A stretch of DNA of 41,215 bases from Chryseosolibacter sp040902445 (GCA_040902445.1 JBBDXJ010000084.1:1-41215); one strand, 5' to 3'. Counted from the first letter of the stretch, positions 1 through 8,113 are shown. Made by a program: numbers and translations. The notes: a model not told the origin generated them from the letters alone.

Positions 1-531
1 CAGAGATTCTTTTGGCCATCCCCGGAAATATTTTTCCTTGTTCCCCAGCGTACTGTCGCGGTTATATTCCATCCACCGTCCGTGTTTGGTTCCTTTGTAA
101 TAAATCCCTTTTGCAATAACAAGTTCACCTAGCCGTTTCTCATAAGGGCCGTGCAGCAGCACACCTTTTTCCGGATCAAACTTCTCGGTTTTTCTGAGCT
201 CTTTCCGCGTGTAATCGTACCAGTAGATATCGCGAACGAAAGTCTGAGGTCTTTCGGGTTTTTTCAGAACGTAGAACAATTCATAGGTCGTACGGTTTCC
301 ATAACCATTTCTCGTAAAACCCTTTTTGGTTTTAACGCCATAAAACACCTTTTTCTTGACCTTTTTCTTTTTCTTCTTTTTAGGTTCTTCCTCCTCTTCT
401 TTGTCGAAATCGAGGGTTACGGGCGTGTCAATGGTAAAACGCTCATCTGGCTCCGGTTCTCCCTCGTCCTGAGCGAAAAGCGGGCAAAATGCTGCCAGCA
501 GAAAAATGCTTAAAATGAAAGAAAATCTCAT
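1..531 (-). CDS. Secreted MORN-like repeat protein, partial
   Basis: The frame opens with ATG at 531-529 on the minus strand and stays open for 177 codons to the window edge, so the C-terminus is missing. Residues 1-20 form a signal peptide (hydrophobic core, then LFA before Gln21), so the product is exported. A very acidic stretch near residues 43-50 is followed directly by a lysine-rich stretch. From about residue 125 there are MORN/YwqK-like motifs (GVLLHGPYEKR, then GIYYKGTKHGRWMEY). Such repeats occur in Bacteroidota envelope proteins of unknown role. A near-consensus -7 box (TAATTTCG, one mismatch) lies just upstream. No specific function can be assigned. Confidence 0.75.
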   Translation of the reverse strand, partial: MRFSFILSIFLLAAFCPLFAQDEGEPEPDERFTIDTPVTLDFDKEEEEEPKKKKKKKVKKKVFYGVKTKKGFTRNGYGNRTTYELFYVLKKPERPQTFVRDIYWYDYTRKELRKTEKFDPEKGVLLHGPYEKRLGELVIAKGIYYKGTKHGRWMEYNRDSTLGNKEKYFRGWPKESL

Positions 532-834
532 ATTTTTAGAGAAACGAAATTACAGAAAAAATATTACGGAATTTCAATTTCAGGGTGATTTTCAAGATCT
601 ACGAAGCGGCAGTTGCGAGTTTGGCGTGGATCTTACCCCTGTAGTATAGGTAATTTCTTCGGCTTTCATATACCACTAGATTGACGTAATTTATTAGAAA
701 CCGTCGTTAGTTTGACTGCGGGAGTCAGGAGGTGGCAACTGCCGTGGGAGAGGCCGTTCTTCATTAATTCATCTCATTTAATTTATCTCAACTTGCCAGA
801 CTCTCTGCCCTGGCTCACCTCACCTTAAATCCCT

Positions 835-846
835 CTCCTGAAGGAG
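835..846. repeat. CTCCT-GA-AGGAG palindrome, copy 1
   Basis: A 5-bp arm inverted repeat with a 2-bp centre, embedded in CCCTCTCCTGAAGGAG and followed by CTTTTT. It shares its core with the palindrome at 1077-1093, so the two look like degenerate copies of one intergenic element. Confidence 0.4.
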
Positions 847-1076
847 CGGACTTTTTCCATCGCTAAAGCGATAGATGCTTCCGCATATAGGTTCTTGTAA
901 ACAAAAATGTTCTACTTCAATAAAGTATAGTAAGGATTGAGGTGTTGACTTTATTCAATAAACAAGGCATTGGCGGCCTTGTGGAGGAATCGTACCGGCG
1001 TCGCAGGAAGGCATCATTATGTCTTTGTGAGTATCGGATGGGGACAGCGCACGATAGAATCTGATATGCGATTTTT

Positions 1077-1093
1077 CCTCTCCTTAGGAGAGG
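1077..1093. repeat. CCTCTCC-TTA-GGAGAGG palindrome, copy 2
   Basis: A perfect 7-bp inverted repeat with a 3-nt loop, preceded by five T and followed by CTG and five A. The T run is on the wrong side for a plus-strand terminator, and the minus strand has an A run after the hairpin, so it is not a simple intrinsic terminator. It shares its core with the repeat at 835-846. Confidence 0.5.
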
Positions 1094-1251
1094 CTGAAAA
1101 AGAGTAGGAATTAAAACGCGCATGTAGAAGGGTGAGGTGATTCGAAGCCGAAGTCTTTTTAGTCACCCCCACTTTTTCCTCTAATGAGATGGTGGCTTTC
1201 GCACTAAGGAGTTGTAAATTGAAAGATTCGGAGGACGTCGTGTAGTTTCGA

Positions 1252-1293
1252 AGTACCAGGCACCAGATGATAACCACCACTCACGATTCACGA
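1252..1293. repeat. 7-bp-periodic array (six words)
   Basis: Six successive heptamers keep one phase: AGTACCA at 1252, GGCACCA at 1259, GATGATA at 1266, ACCACCA at 1273, CTCACGA at 1280 and TTCACGA at 1287. Neighbouring words resemble each other more than distant ones. The right half closely matches the array in front of truA at 5473-5514. Confidence 0.6.
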
Positions 1294-1346
1294 AAGTAGC
1301 CATCATCAATCAGAACAATGAGAAACTCTCTGAGCCGCACGCCCTA

Positions 1347-1360
1347 CTCACAACTCACAT
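1347..1360. repeat. Two heptamers touching the htpG stop codon
   Basis: CTCACAA at 1347 and CTCACAT at 1354. The last base of the second word is the last base of the minus-strand htpG stop codon (1362-1360). The words belong to the CTCACNA family seen at 1280 and 5487, but the phase differs from the 1252-1293 array. Confidence 0.5.
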
Positions 1361-3264
1361 TACGAAACCAGCTCCACACTCCGCCTGATAAAGTTTGTCA
1401 GCTCTGCCCCCGTGAGCATATTCTGGGACAGCAGCGCAAGGTCATACGTCTGCTTTGCAAGTTTTGTTTTCTGCTCCTCATTCTCTGCCTTCAGGATCTT
1501 TTGGACAATGGGATGATTGCCGTTTATGGCCACGTTGTAATTGTCCGGCATGTTGCCCATAAACCCGTAGCCTCCTCCGCCGGTCTTTGCCATGTCTTTC
1601 ATGCGGCGCATAAACTCACTCATGGTAATTACAACGGGTAGGTCATCAGGTGACATGGATTCAACAGCCACGGTCATATTTTTATTGTCGATTGCTTTCT
1701 CGAACACGCCTTTGATCTGCTCTTCTTCCTCCTTGCTCAGCACACTTTCGAGCTTCTCGTCTTTGGTGATAAGTTTTTCCGGGGTATCGCTGTCGACCCG
1801 TTTGATCTGGGTTTTTTCCAGCCTCTGTTCAAGGGTGTTGATAAAATGGCTGTCGAGGACACCATCGAACAACAGCACATCGTAACTTTTATTTTTTGCG
1901 GCCTCTATGAAACTGTGTTGTTTGCTTTTATCGGAAGCATACAGGTAAACGAGGTGTTGCTCTTTGTCGGTTTGATTTGCTTTGACCTTTTCCCTGTATT
2001 CTTCCAGCGTGGAATATTGGTTGTCGACATTTTTCAGCAGCGTAAATTCTTTTGCCCTTTCATAGAATTTCTCGTCGCTGATGATACCGTATTTCACAAA
2101 AATGTTGATGTCATCCCATTTCTTTTCAAAATCCGCGGGATCTTTTTTAAAGAGGTCCTGCAATTTATCCGCTACCTTTTTTGTGATGTGCTGGCTTATT
2201 TTCTTTACGCTGGCATCGGACTGAAGATAGCTTCGCGATACGTTTAAGGGGATATCTGGTGAATCGAGCACCCCGTGTAGTAACATGAGGAAATCGGGAA
2301 CTACGTCTTTCACTTCGTCGGTGATGAAGACCTGGCGAGAGTAAAGCTGTATTTTATTTTTATTGATCTCGAAGTCGTTTTTAACTTTCGGGAAGTAGAG
2401 AATTCCCGTAAGGTTAAAAGGATAATCCACATTGAGGTGGATCCAGAACAACGGATCTTCCGCATAGGGATATAGTTCTTTGTAAAATCTGAGGTAATCT
2501 TCGTCCTTCAGTTCATTGGGTGACTTGGTCCACAGCGGCGAAGGGTTGTTAATTATGCGGTCAACTTTTACAGTTTTGTAGTTCGGCTTGCCGTCTTTAT
2601 CCACTCCATCTTCAACGCTTTCTTCCGTCGTTCCGAATTTGATCTCGACGGGCAGGAACTTGCAATACTTTTCCAGGATACCTTTTATTCTCCACTCATC
2701 GAGAAATTCTTCGGATTCCTTATTGATGTGCAAGATCACTTCCGTGCCCCTGGTAATCTTCTTTGCGGGAGAGATAGTGAATTCGGTAGAACCATCGCAT
2801 TCCCACCGCACGGCATCCTCTTCTTCAGTAGCTTTATAAGAACGCGTGATGATCCCGACCAGGTCGGCTACCATGAATGAAGAATAGAAGCCGAGTCCGA
2901 ACTTACCGATGATATCCTTGCCATCGGCTTTGTCCTTGAATTTTTCAACAAACTCCGCAGCTCCGGAAAAGGCGATCTGATTGATATATTTTTTCACTTC
3001 TTCGGCCGTCATGCCAATACCTTTATCGGCAACGGTTATTGTTTTTTTCTTTTTGTCGAAGCTTACTTCTATGGTGAGGTCTCCCAGTTCACCGGCGAAT
3101 TCTCCCATGGAAGCGAGTTTTTTGAGCTTCTGCGTTGCATCAACAGCGTTGGAAACCAATTCCCGGAGAAAGATCTCATGATCGGAATACAGGAATTTTT
3201 TAATAATGGGGAAGATATTTTCGGTATGGATGGATATTGTCCCTTTTTCTTCTACTGCTGCCAT
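1360..3264 (-). CDS. htpG: Molecular chaperone HtpG (Hsp90 family)
   Basis: Bacterial Hsp90, an ATP-driven cytoplasmic dimer that remodels client proteins. The 634 residues match the usual family length. The N-terminal Bergerat-fold ATP site is intact: FLRELVSNAVDA near residue 35 carries the catalytic Glu and the Mg-binding Asn, DKGIGMT near residue 80 is the second nucleotide motif, and GKFGLGFYSSF near residue 125 forms the lid region. The middle and C-terminal dimerisation segments follow without a break. The ATG at 3264 is preceded on its own strand by an AT-rich leader. The gene appears monocistronic, 173 bp from DUF4293, and I saw no heat-shock operator such as CIRCE. Its stop codon touches a heptamer array. 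Confidence 0.97.
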   Translation of the reverse strand: MAAVEEKGTISIHTENIFPIIKKFLYSDHEIFLRELVSNAVDATQKLKKLASMGEFAGELGDLTIEVSFDKKKKTITVADKGIGMTAEEVKKYINQIAFSGAAEFVEKFKDKADGKDIIGKFGLGFYSSFMVADLVGIITRSYKATEEEDAVRWECDGSTEFTISPAKKITRGTEVILHINKESEEFLDEWRIKGILEKYCKFLPVEIKFGTTEESVEDGVDKDGKPNYKTVKVDRIINNPSPLWTKSPNELKDEDYLRFYKELYPYAEDPLFWIHLNVDYPFNLTGILYFPKVKNDFEINKNKIQLYSRQVFITDEVKDVVPDFLMLLHGVLDSPDIPLNVSRSYLQSDASVKKISQHITKKVADKLQDLFKKDPADFEKKWDDINIFVKYGIISDEKFYERAKEFTLLKNVDNQYSTLEEYREKVKANQTDKEQHLVYLYASDKSKQHSFIEAAKNKSYDVLLFDGVLDSHFINTLEQRLEKTQIKRVDSDTPEKLITKDEKLESVLSKEEEEQIKGVFEKAIDNKNMTVAVESMSPDDLPVVITMSEFMRRMKDMAKTGGGGYGFMGNMPDNYNVAINGNHPIVQKILKAENEEQKTKLAKQTYDLALLSQNMLTGAELTNFIRRSVELVS

Positions 3265-3437
3265 ATTGAATGATTGTTTTTTTTACTAATGTTCTTCGCC
3301 GTCAACTCAAACTTTATTCCACAAGACTTTTTATGCCACTCTGACATGCAGAAATGAAAATATGTTACCAGCCCCCCTCAAAAATTGACTAAAGACCACC
3401 ACCATGGCAAGACATTGATCTGGTGAGGAATGATCTA

Positions 3438-3905
3438 CTACCTCAGCCGGTTGGAGTTCCTGACCAATTTTTCATCTCTGCGGATAAAACGGTTCGCGAG
3501 CAGATTGCAAATAACGGCAATCCCGGGTAGCCAAAGTCCCAGGCCAAACTGGCCCCCCTGAAACTCTTTTGACAATTGATTCGAAAAAAGAAATGCTGAA
3601 AGGATCACCCCGGCGAGGAAGAGGGAATTCAGCGCGCCCAGTTTCATCTGCAATACTCTGTCTTTGAACTTTCCGATCTCAATTATTGAAAGCGTAATGG
3701 ACGCTATTGCCAGGATGGCGGTGGTAAAGTAGGGGAAGTATTGCGTAGTGATCATCTCACCACTTTGGCTGGTAATACTGTAGTGGAAGGCAAATAACTT
3801 ATGCATTTGACCTGCGGACAGGTGGACCCATATAGGAAAAATAATAGCAGCAATCAGGCTGATAATTGCTATAACCAGAAATACAGTTTGAATTCTTTGC
3901 CACAT
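3438..3905 (-). CDS. DUF4293 family integral membrane protein
   Basis: A 155-residue inner-membrane protein that opens with MWQRIQTVFLV, typical of DUF4293 proteins, which are found across the Bacteroidota and have no known function. Four hydrophobic segments are visible at about residues 8-28, 58-78, 87-108 and 121-141, and the C-terminus is short and basic (RRDEKLVRNSNRLR). The length agrees with the family. It stands alone, reads in the same direction as htpG, and lies 173 bp upstream of it. The gap to the divergent thiolase gene holds a 17-bp inverted repeat. Confidence 0.85.
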   Translation of the reverse strand: MWQRIQTVFLVIAIISLIAAIIFPIWVHLSAGQMHKLFAFHYSITSQSGEMITTQYFPYFTTAILAIASITLSIIEIGKFKDRVLQMKLGALNSLFLAGVILSAFLFSNQLSKEFQGGQFGLGLWLPGIAVICNLLANRFIRRDEKLVRNSNRLR

Positions 3906-3926
3906 GGTTGTGTTAAATTAAATTGC

Positions 3927-4002
3927 CCTTCGACAAGCTCAGGGGCAGCCTCTTCTGAAAACTCGAGGGACCTGAGCTTGAGGGACCTGAGCTTGTCGAA
4001 GG
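3927..4002. repeat. 17-bp perfect inverted repeat with an internal 15-bp tandem
   Basis: CCTTCGACAAGCTCAGG at 3927-3943 is perfectly complementary to 3986-4002. Inside the element, GAGGGACCTGAGCTT at 3965-3979 is repeated at 3980-3994, so the right arm is partly duplicated. It lies between the divergent DUF4293 and thiolase genes and could form a long hairpin. No T run follows it. Confidence 0.85.
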
Positions 4003-4079
4003 TCAAAACTAAGCATTAGGTCATTCAGGCGAAACAAACGTCTCTTTATTATTCTGTACATTTCAATTTGGATCCGGTT

Positions 4080-5282
4080 ATGAGCGCTGCCTTTATTGTG
4101 GATATTATTCGAACCCCTGTGGGAAAATTTGGAGGGACTCTTGCCAGAGTGCGGCCTGATGACCTGGCCGCGCTTGTCATTAAGAAATTACTGGAGCGAA
4201 ATCCTGCTATCGAGCCGAAGGAAATCGAGGATGTGGTTTTCGGCGCGGCGAACCAGGCAGGTGAAGATAACCGCAACGTTGCCCGCATGGCTTTACTTTT
4301 AGCCGGGTTACCCGTCGGCGTTGGCGGGGTTACTGTAAACCGACTTTGCGCTTCAGGACTGCAGGCCATCATGGATGCAGCCCGCGCCGTTATGTGCGGT
4401 GAAGGAAAGATATACATCAGTGGCGGGGTGGAGAGCATGAGCCGCGCACCATTTGTCATCCCCAAAAGCGAAGAAGCTTTTTCCCGAAAGGCAGAGATCT
4501 TTGATACAACATTAGGATGGCGTTTTGTGAATTCCAGGTTGTCGCAACTATACCACCCGTATTCTATGGGAGAAACTGCGGAAAATGTCGCGCGGAAATG
4601 GAACATCACCCGCGATCAGCAGGACCAGTTTGCATTTGAGTCGCAACAGCGTTATCAACTTGCGCACGACGCTGGAAAGTTCTCCGACGAATTAATATCA
4701 GTTCCTGTTCTTCAACAGAAGGGTGACACGCTGCTTTTTGACAAAGACGAACATCCAAGGTTATCTCCGATTGAAAAACTGGCCGCCCTCAAGCCTGCTT
4801 TCGCAAAAGATGGCACCGTGACAGCGGGCAACTCTTCGGGGATCAACGATGGGGCTGCTGCCTGTCTTATGGCAAGCGAAGAGATGCTGAAAAAAAATTC
4901 ATTAAAGCCCCTTGTAAGGATAGCCGGTATGGCCATTGCGGGAGTAGATCCGGCTTATATGGGTGTCGGCCCGGTTCCTGCAACAAAAAAACTATTACAA
5001 CGCGCGGGCATTCGAATAAAGGACGTCGGGTTATTTGAATTGAACGAAGCTTTTGCATCCCAGTCCCTGGCGTGCATCCGCGATCTGGGAATAGATCCCG
5101 CCGTCGTCAATGTAAATGGTGGTGCCATTGCGATCGGGCATCCCCTCGGGTGCAGTGGTGTGCGCATCAGCGCCACGCTCATCCGCCAAATGCAGAAGAG
5201 AAATATTAAATACGGTGTGGCTACCATGTGCATTGGCGTAGGTCAGGGAGCGGCGGTCCTCTACGAGGGAATATGGAAATAA
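4080..5282 (+). CDS. Thiolase, 3-oxoadipyl-CoA / acetyl-CoA acyltransferase type
   Basis: A cytoplasmic thiolase that cleaves a 3-oxoacyl-CoA with CoA, or runs in reverse. I chose the ATG at 4080 (MSAAFIVDIIRTPVG), giving 400 residues. A TTG at 4068 would add only four residues outside the family start. Catalytic residues are in place: Cys90 in NRLCASG, His354 in GHPLG and Cys384 in MCIGVGQG. The segments GAANQAGEDNRNVARMALLLAGLP and GGVESMSRAPFV closely resemble PcaF/PaaJ 3-oxoadipyl-CoA thiolases of aromatic degradation. No other pca or paa gene is nearby, so beta-oxidation or another role is equally possible. A near -7 box (TACATTTC) lies at 4057-4064. Confidence 0.92.
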   Translation: MSAAFIVDIIRTPVGKFGGTLARVRPDDLAALVIKKLLERNPAIEPKEIEDVVFGAANQAGEDNRNVARMALLLAGLPVGVGGVTVNRLCASGLQAIMDAARAVMCGEGKIYISGGVESMSRAPFVIPKSEEAFSRKAEIFDTTLGWRFVNSRLSQLYHPYSMGETAENVARKWNITRDQQDQFAFESQQRYQLAHDAGKFSDELISVPVLQQKGDTLLFDKDEHPRLSPIEKLAALKPAFAKDGTVTAGNSSGINDGAAACLMASEEMLKKNSLKPLVRIAGMAIAGVDPAYMGVGPVPATKKLLQRAGIRIKDVGLFELNEAFASQSLACIRDLGIDPAVVNVNGGAIAIGHPLGCSGVRISATLIRQMQKRNIKYGVATMCIGVGQGAAVLYEGIWK

Positions 5283-5311
5283 GGGCATAAGGGACATAAG
5301 GTCTGAATCAG

Positions 5312-5332
5312 TTGCCGGTTGCCTGTTGCCGG
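5312..5332. repeat. Three heptamers, GTTGCCG type
   Basis: GTTGCCG at 5312, GTTGCCT at 5319 and GTTGCCG at 5326: a direct 7-bp tandem with one substitution. It begins 30 bp after the thiolase stop. Just before it, from the stop codon itself, TAAGGG recurs at 8-9 bp spacing, which is not 7-periodic. Confidence 0.7.
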
Positions 5333-5447
5333 GTTGGGGAGCGTTAAATCGAAGGATTGTCCTAACCGGATTGTTTCGTGTCAGGAAAAGTTTTGTAATA
5401 AGAGAATAGGAAAATAAAGGGCAGTTTAGAAATTATAACAAGAAGAA

Positions 5448-5464
5448 CTTCTCACGGTGAGAAG
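5448..5464. repeat. 8-bp palindrome with 1-nt centre upstream of truA
   Basis: CTTCTCAC-G-GTGAGAAG is a perfect inverted repeat 51 bp before the truA start. The 1-nt centre is too tight for an RNA hairpin of full stem length, so an operator is more natural than a terminator. The partner is unknown. Confidence 0.4.
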
Positions 5465-5472
5465 GGCGTTAA

Positions 5473-5514
5473 GCAGCAGGCACTAGCTCACCACTCACAA
5501 TTCACAACTCACCA
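5473..5514. repeat. 7-bp-periodic array against the truA start codon
   Basis: Six heptamers in one phase: GCAGCAG at 5473, GCACTAG at 5480, CTCACCA at 5487, CTCACAA at 5494, TTCACAA at 5501 and CTCACCA at 5508. A single G separates the array from the truA ATG, so the ribosome-binding region is made of array sequence and has no Shine-Dalgarno match. It shares words with the array at 1252-1293. Confidence 0.7.
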
Positions 5515-5515
5515 G

Positions 5516-6262
5516 ATGAGGTATTTTTTTGAGATCGCTTATCACGGTGGCAACTACAATGGATGGCAAAGTCAACATAATGCTGTTGGTGTTCAAACGA
5601 TAGTTGAAAACGCACTGAGCAAAATTTTCAGGTCACCTGTTCAGATCATTGGAAGCGGTCGAACAGACACCGGGGTTCATTGTGAACAACAGTATTTCCA
5701 TACGGATCTATCGCGGGAGTTGGATACGCCCCAGTTGATTCAGAAATTAAATTCCTTTCTTCCCCGCGACATTGTTATAAAGTCGATCAGGCCGGTCAAG
5801 CCGGATGCCAGCGCCCGGTATGATGCAATTGAACGCACTTACCGTTATGAGATCACCCATGTTAAAAATCCCTTTTCGCAGGGTTTAATCTGGCATTATT
5901 TCAAAACCGTCAAAATTGAAAACATGAATAAGGCGGCCGCCTTAATAGTGGGGGAACATGATTTTGAGTGTTTTAGCAAAGTGAAAACGGACGTAAATCA
6001 TTTTATTTGTGATGTGAAAAAAGCCGTCTGGACTGAAAAGGGCGATCGATTGGTCTTTACCATTTCGGCCAACCGGTTTCTTCGTGGCATGGTACGGGCC
6101 ATTGTTGGAACATTACTGGATGTTGGGACAGGGAAAATCAACCAAAAGGAATTTGTTTCTATTTTGCAAAGCAAGGACCGGAAACAAGCGGGAGCCAACG
6201 TCCCCGCACAGGGTTTATACCTGGAAAGGGTGAAATACCCGTCGCGGATTTTTCTTAAATAG
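5516..6262 (+). CDS. truA: tRNA pseudouridine(38-40) synthase TruA
   Basis: Converts uridines 38-40 in the tRNA anticodon stem-loop to pseudouridine. The 248 residues match the family. GSGRTDTGVH contains the catalytic Asp51, and the N-terminal RYFFEIAYHGGNYNGWQ and the RTYRYEI motif are typical. The ATG at 5516 follows a heptamer array by one base, so translation starts without a Shine-Dalgarno sequence, as is common in Bacteroidota. The stop lies 8 bp before the GTG of the next ABC exporter gene, which suggests one transcript. Confidence 0.96.
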   Translation: MRYFFEIAYHGGNYNGWQSQHNAVGVQTIVENALSKIFRSPVQIIGSGRTDTGVHCEQQYFHTDLSRELDTPQLIQKLNSFLPRDIVIKSIRPVKPDASARYDAIERTYRYEITHVKNPFSQGLIWHYFKTVKIENMNKAAALIVGEHDFECFSKVKTDVNHFICDVKKAVWTEKGDRLVFTISANRFLRGMVRAIVGTLLDVGTGKINQKEFVSILQSKDRKQAGANVPAQGLYLERVKYPSRIFLK

Positions 6263-6270
6263 AATTCATT

Positions 6271-8046
6271 GTGGAGAAAGAACAGGTAAAGAGTGGAAAT
6301 ATAATCGACTGGTCAGTGCTCAGAAGGCTGATGAAATTCGTCACACCTTACCAAGGTCGTTTTTATGTCGTGATCTTTCTTACCGTACTGCTCGGCCTGC
6401 TCACTCCACTGCGGCCCATCCTCATCCAGTATACCATCGACAATGATGTTGCCTTCGGTGATTATGCAGGCATGGTGAATATCATGATCCTCTTACTGGT
6501 GTTGCTGGTCCTGCACTCCATCGCACAGTATGCTCATACCTATCTTTCCGGATGGCTTGGTCAGCAGGTGATCCGGGATATCAGAACAAAACTTTATCAG
6601 CACATCATCAATCTCCGGTTGAAGTTCTTCGACAAGACTCCCATTGGCAGATTGGTGACCCGGGCGATATCGGACGTTGAGACCTTATCGGATGTGTTCA
6701 CTGAGGGGCTTGCCGCCATGGCTGGTGACCTGTTGCAAATTATTTTTATTCTTGCATTCATGTTCTATGGGGACTGGCGGTTGGCGTTGCTGAGCCTTTC
6801 CACCATTCCGCTATTGCTGATCAGTACTTATATTTTTAAGGAGAAAATAAAAGTTACTTTCAACGACGTTCGCAACGCGGTGGCCAACCTGAATACGTTT
6901 GTGCAAGAGCATCTCACGGGTATGAACATAGTTCAGATATTCGGAAGCGAAAAGACAGAGTTCGGAAAATTCAAAAACATTAATGAAGAACACCGCCACG
7001 CAAATTTGCGGTCTGTATTGTATTACTCCATTTATTTCCCTGTTGCGGAGATCATAGCTGCGGCCGGAATTGGTTTGCTTGTCTGGTATGGAGCTAAAGG
7101 TGTTATCCACATAGAAGAAACCGGGATCACTATTGGCAAGCTCATCGCCTTCATCATGTACATTCAAATGTTTTTCAGGCCGATCCGCATGATCGCAGAC
7201 CGTTTTAATACTCTTCAGATGGGCATCGTGAGCACATCGCGTATCATGAACTTACTTGACAACCACGAGCATGTTCAACAAACAGGTCAGTATCAACCTG
7301 AACGCATGCGCGGAGCAATCGATTTTCAGAGCGTGTGGTTTGCTTATAACGATGAGCAGTACGTATTGAAAAATATCAATATTAAAATTCAGGAGGGCGA
7401 GACGGTGGCGTTTGTCGGTGCAACAGGTGCCGGAAAATCTTCTATCATAAATTTACTGAACCGTTTTTATGAGATCAATCAGGGGGCGATCAGGGTTGAC
7501 GGTGTCGACATCAAGGAGTATGATCTCGGGGCGCTGCGGAAGAATATTGGCGTCGTGTTGCAGGATGTATTTTTGTTCTCAGACACGATCTTTAACAATA
7601 TAACACTGGGAAATCCGGATGTAACAGAAGACATGGTGTGGCACGCCGCGGATTTAGTTGGTGCCCGGAGATTTATAGACCGGCTGCCTGGAAAATTATC
7701 CTACAATGTGATGGAACGAGGGGCTACATTATCGGTCGGTCAACGCCAGCTGATATCTTTTATCCGCGCTATGGTGTATGATCCAAAAATATTAATACTT
7801 GATGAGGCTACTTCGTCGGTCGACAGCGAAACGGAGGAGATGATACAACAGGCAATCGGCAAGATGATGCGCGGCCGGACCTCGGTAGTTATTGCCCATC
7901 GTCTTTCTACGATTCAAAAAGCGGATAAGATAATCGTGCTGGATCGCGGGGAAATTAAAGAAGAAGGAAAGCACGAAGAATTGCTTTCCCGGGATGGGTT
8001 CTATGCCCATCTCCATAAGATGCAGTATAAGGAGTTTGTCGGATAG
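6271..8046 (+). CDS. ABC exporter half, YheH/BmrD-like (catalytic Walker B, degenerate signature)
   Basis: An inner-membrane ABC exporter half-transporter of 591 residues: six transmembrane helices in about residues 20-310, then a nucleotide-binding domain from about 345. Walker A is GATGAGKS (about 383-390) and Walker B ends in LILDE, so the catalytic Glu is present. The H-loop is IAHRLST. The signature is LSVGQ rather than LSGGQ. That combination is characteristic of one subunit of heterodimeric exporters (BmrCD, TM287/288). The complementary half is encoded on the opposite strand at 8896-10704. The start is GTG at 6271, 8 bp after truA, so it is probably co-transcribed with it. The substrate is unknown; drugs or lipids are usual for the family. 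Confidence 0.93.
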   Translation: MEKEQVKSGNIIDWSVLRRLMKFVTPYQGRFYVVIFLTVLLGLLTPLRPILIQYTIDNDVAFGDYAGMVNIMILLLVLLVLHSIAQYAHTYLSGWLGQQVIRDIRTKLYQHIINLRLKFFDKTPIGRLVTRAISDVETLSDVFTEGLAAMAGDLLQIIFILAFMFYGDWRLALLSLSTIPLLLISTYIFKEKIKVTFNDVRNAVANLNTFVQEHLTGMNIVQIFGSEKTEFGKFKNINEEHRHANLRSVLYYSIYFPVAEIIAAAGIGLLVWYGAKGVIHIEETGITIGKLIAFIMYIQMFFRPIRMIADRFNTLQMGIVSTSRIMNLLDNHEHVQQTGQYQPERMRGAIDFQSVWFAYNDEQYVLKNINIKIQEGETVAFVGATGAGKSSIINLLNRFYEINQGAIRVDGVDIKEYDLGALRKNIGVVLQDVFLFSDTIFNNITLGNPDVTEDMVWHAADLVGARRFIDRLPGKLSYNVMERGATLSVGQRQLISFIRAMVYDPKILILDEATSSVDSETEEMIQQAIGKMMRGRTSVVIAHRLSTIQKADKIIVLDRGEIKEEGKHEELLSRDGFYAHLHKMQYKEFVG

Positions 8047-8052
8047 AGGTTT

Positions 8053-8075
8053 CGGTAAGGCCGGTTCCCTTACCG
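8053..8075. terminator. Hairpin after the ABC exporter gene
   Basis: CGGTAAGG at 8053-8060 pairs perfectly with 8068-8075 around a 7-nt loop, starting 7 bp after the stop. No T run follows, so it is a possible transcript end or attenuator rather than a classical intrinsic terminator. Confidence 0.45.
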
Positions 8076-8099
8076 GGGAGCGGCAACTAAAAAAAATAG

Positions 8100-8107
8100 T
8101 ATCTTTG
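8100..8107 (+). promoter_or_regulatory. Candidate Bacteroidota -7 box for the barrel gene
   Basis: TATCTTTG matches TAnnTTTG, 6 bp before the ATG at 8114. No clear -33 TTTG is seen. If it is used, the transcript would be almost leaderless. Confidence 0.35.
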
Positions 8108-8113
8108 TAATTC

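Larger units (their letters stand above)
532..1359. other. Gene-free region between the MORN-like gene and htpG
   Basis: No convincing gene is seen in these 828 bases. Short open frames on both strands lack plausible starts, domains and codon use. The stretch holds two CTCCT/AGGAG palindromes and, at its right end, 7-bp-periodic arrays that reach the htpG stop codon. Both flanking genes read leftward, so it contains the upstream region of the MORN-like gene and the 3' region of htpG. Confidence 0.6.

Noticed and set aside
917..1280. Two overlapping minus-strand open frames of 68 and 87 codons
   Set aside because: They overlap each other in different frames, cover repeat sequence, lack plausible signals and resemble no protein.
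1360..3264. Plus-strand open frames of 97-133 codons opposite htpG
   Set aside because: They are antisense shadows of a strongly conserved gene, without protein-like features.
4068..4079. TTG start for the thiolase
   Set aside because: The ATG at 4080 matches the family N-terminus; the TTG adds four residues only.
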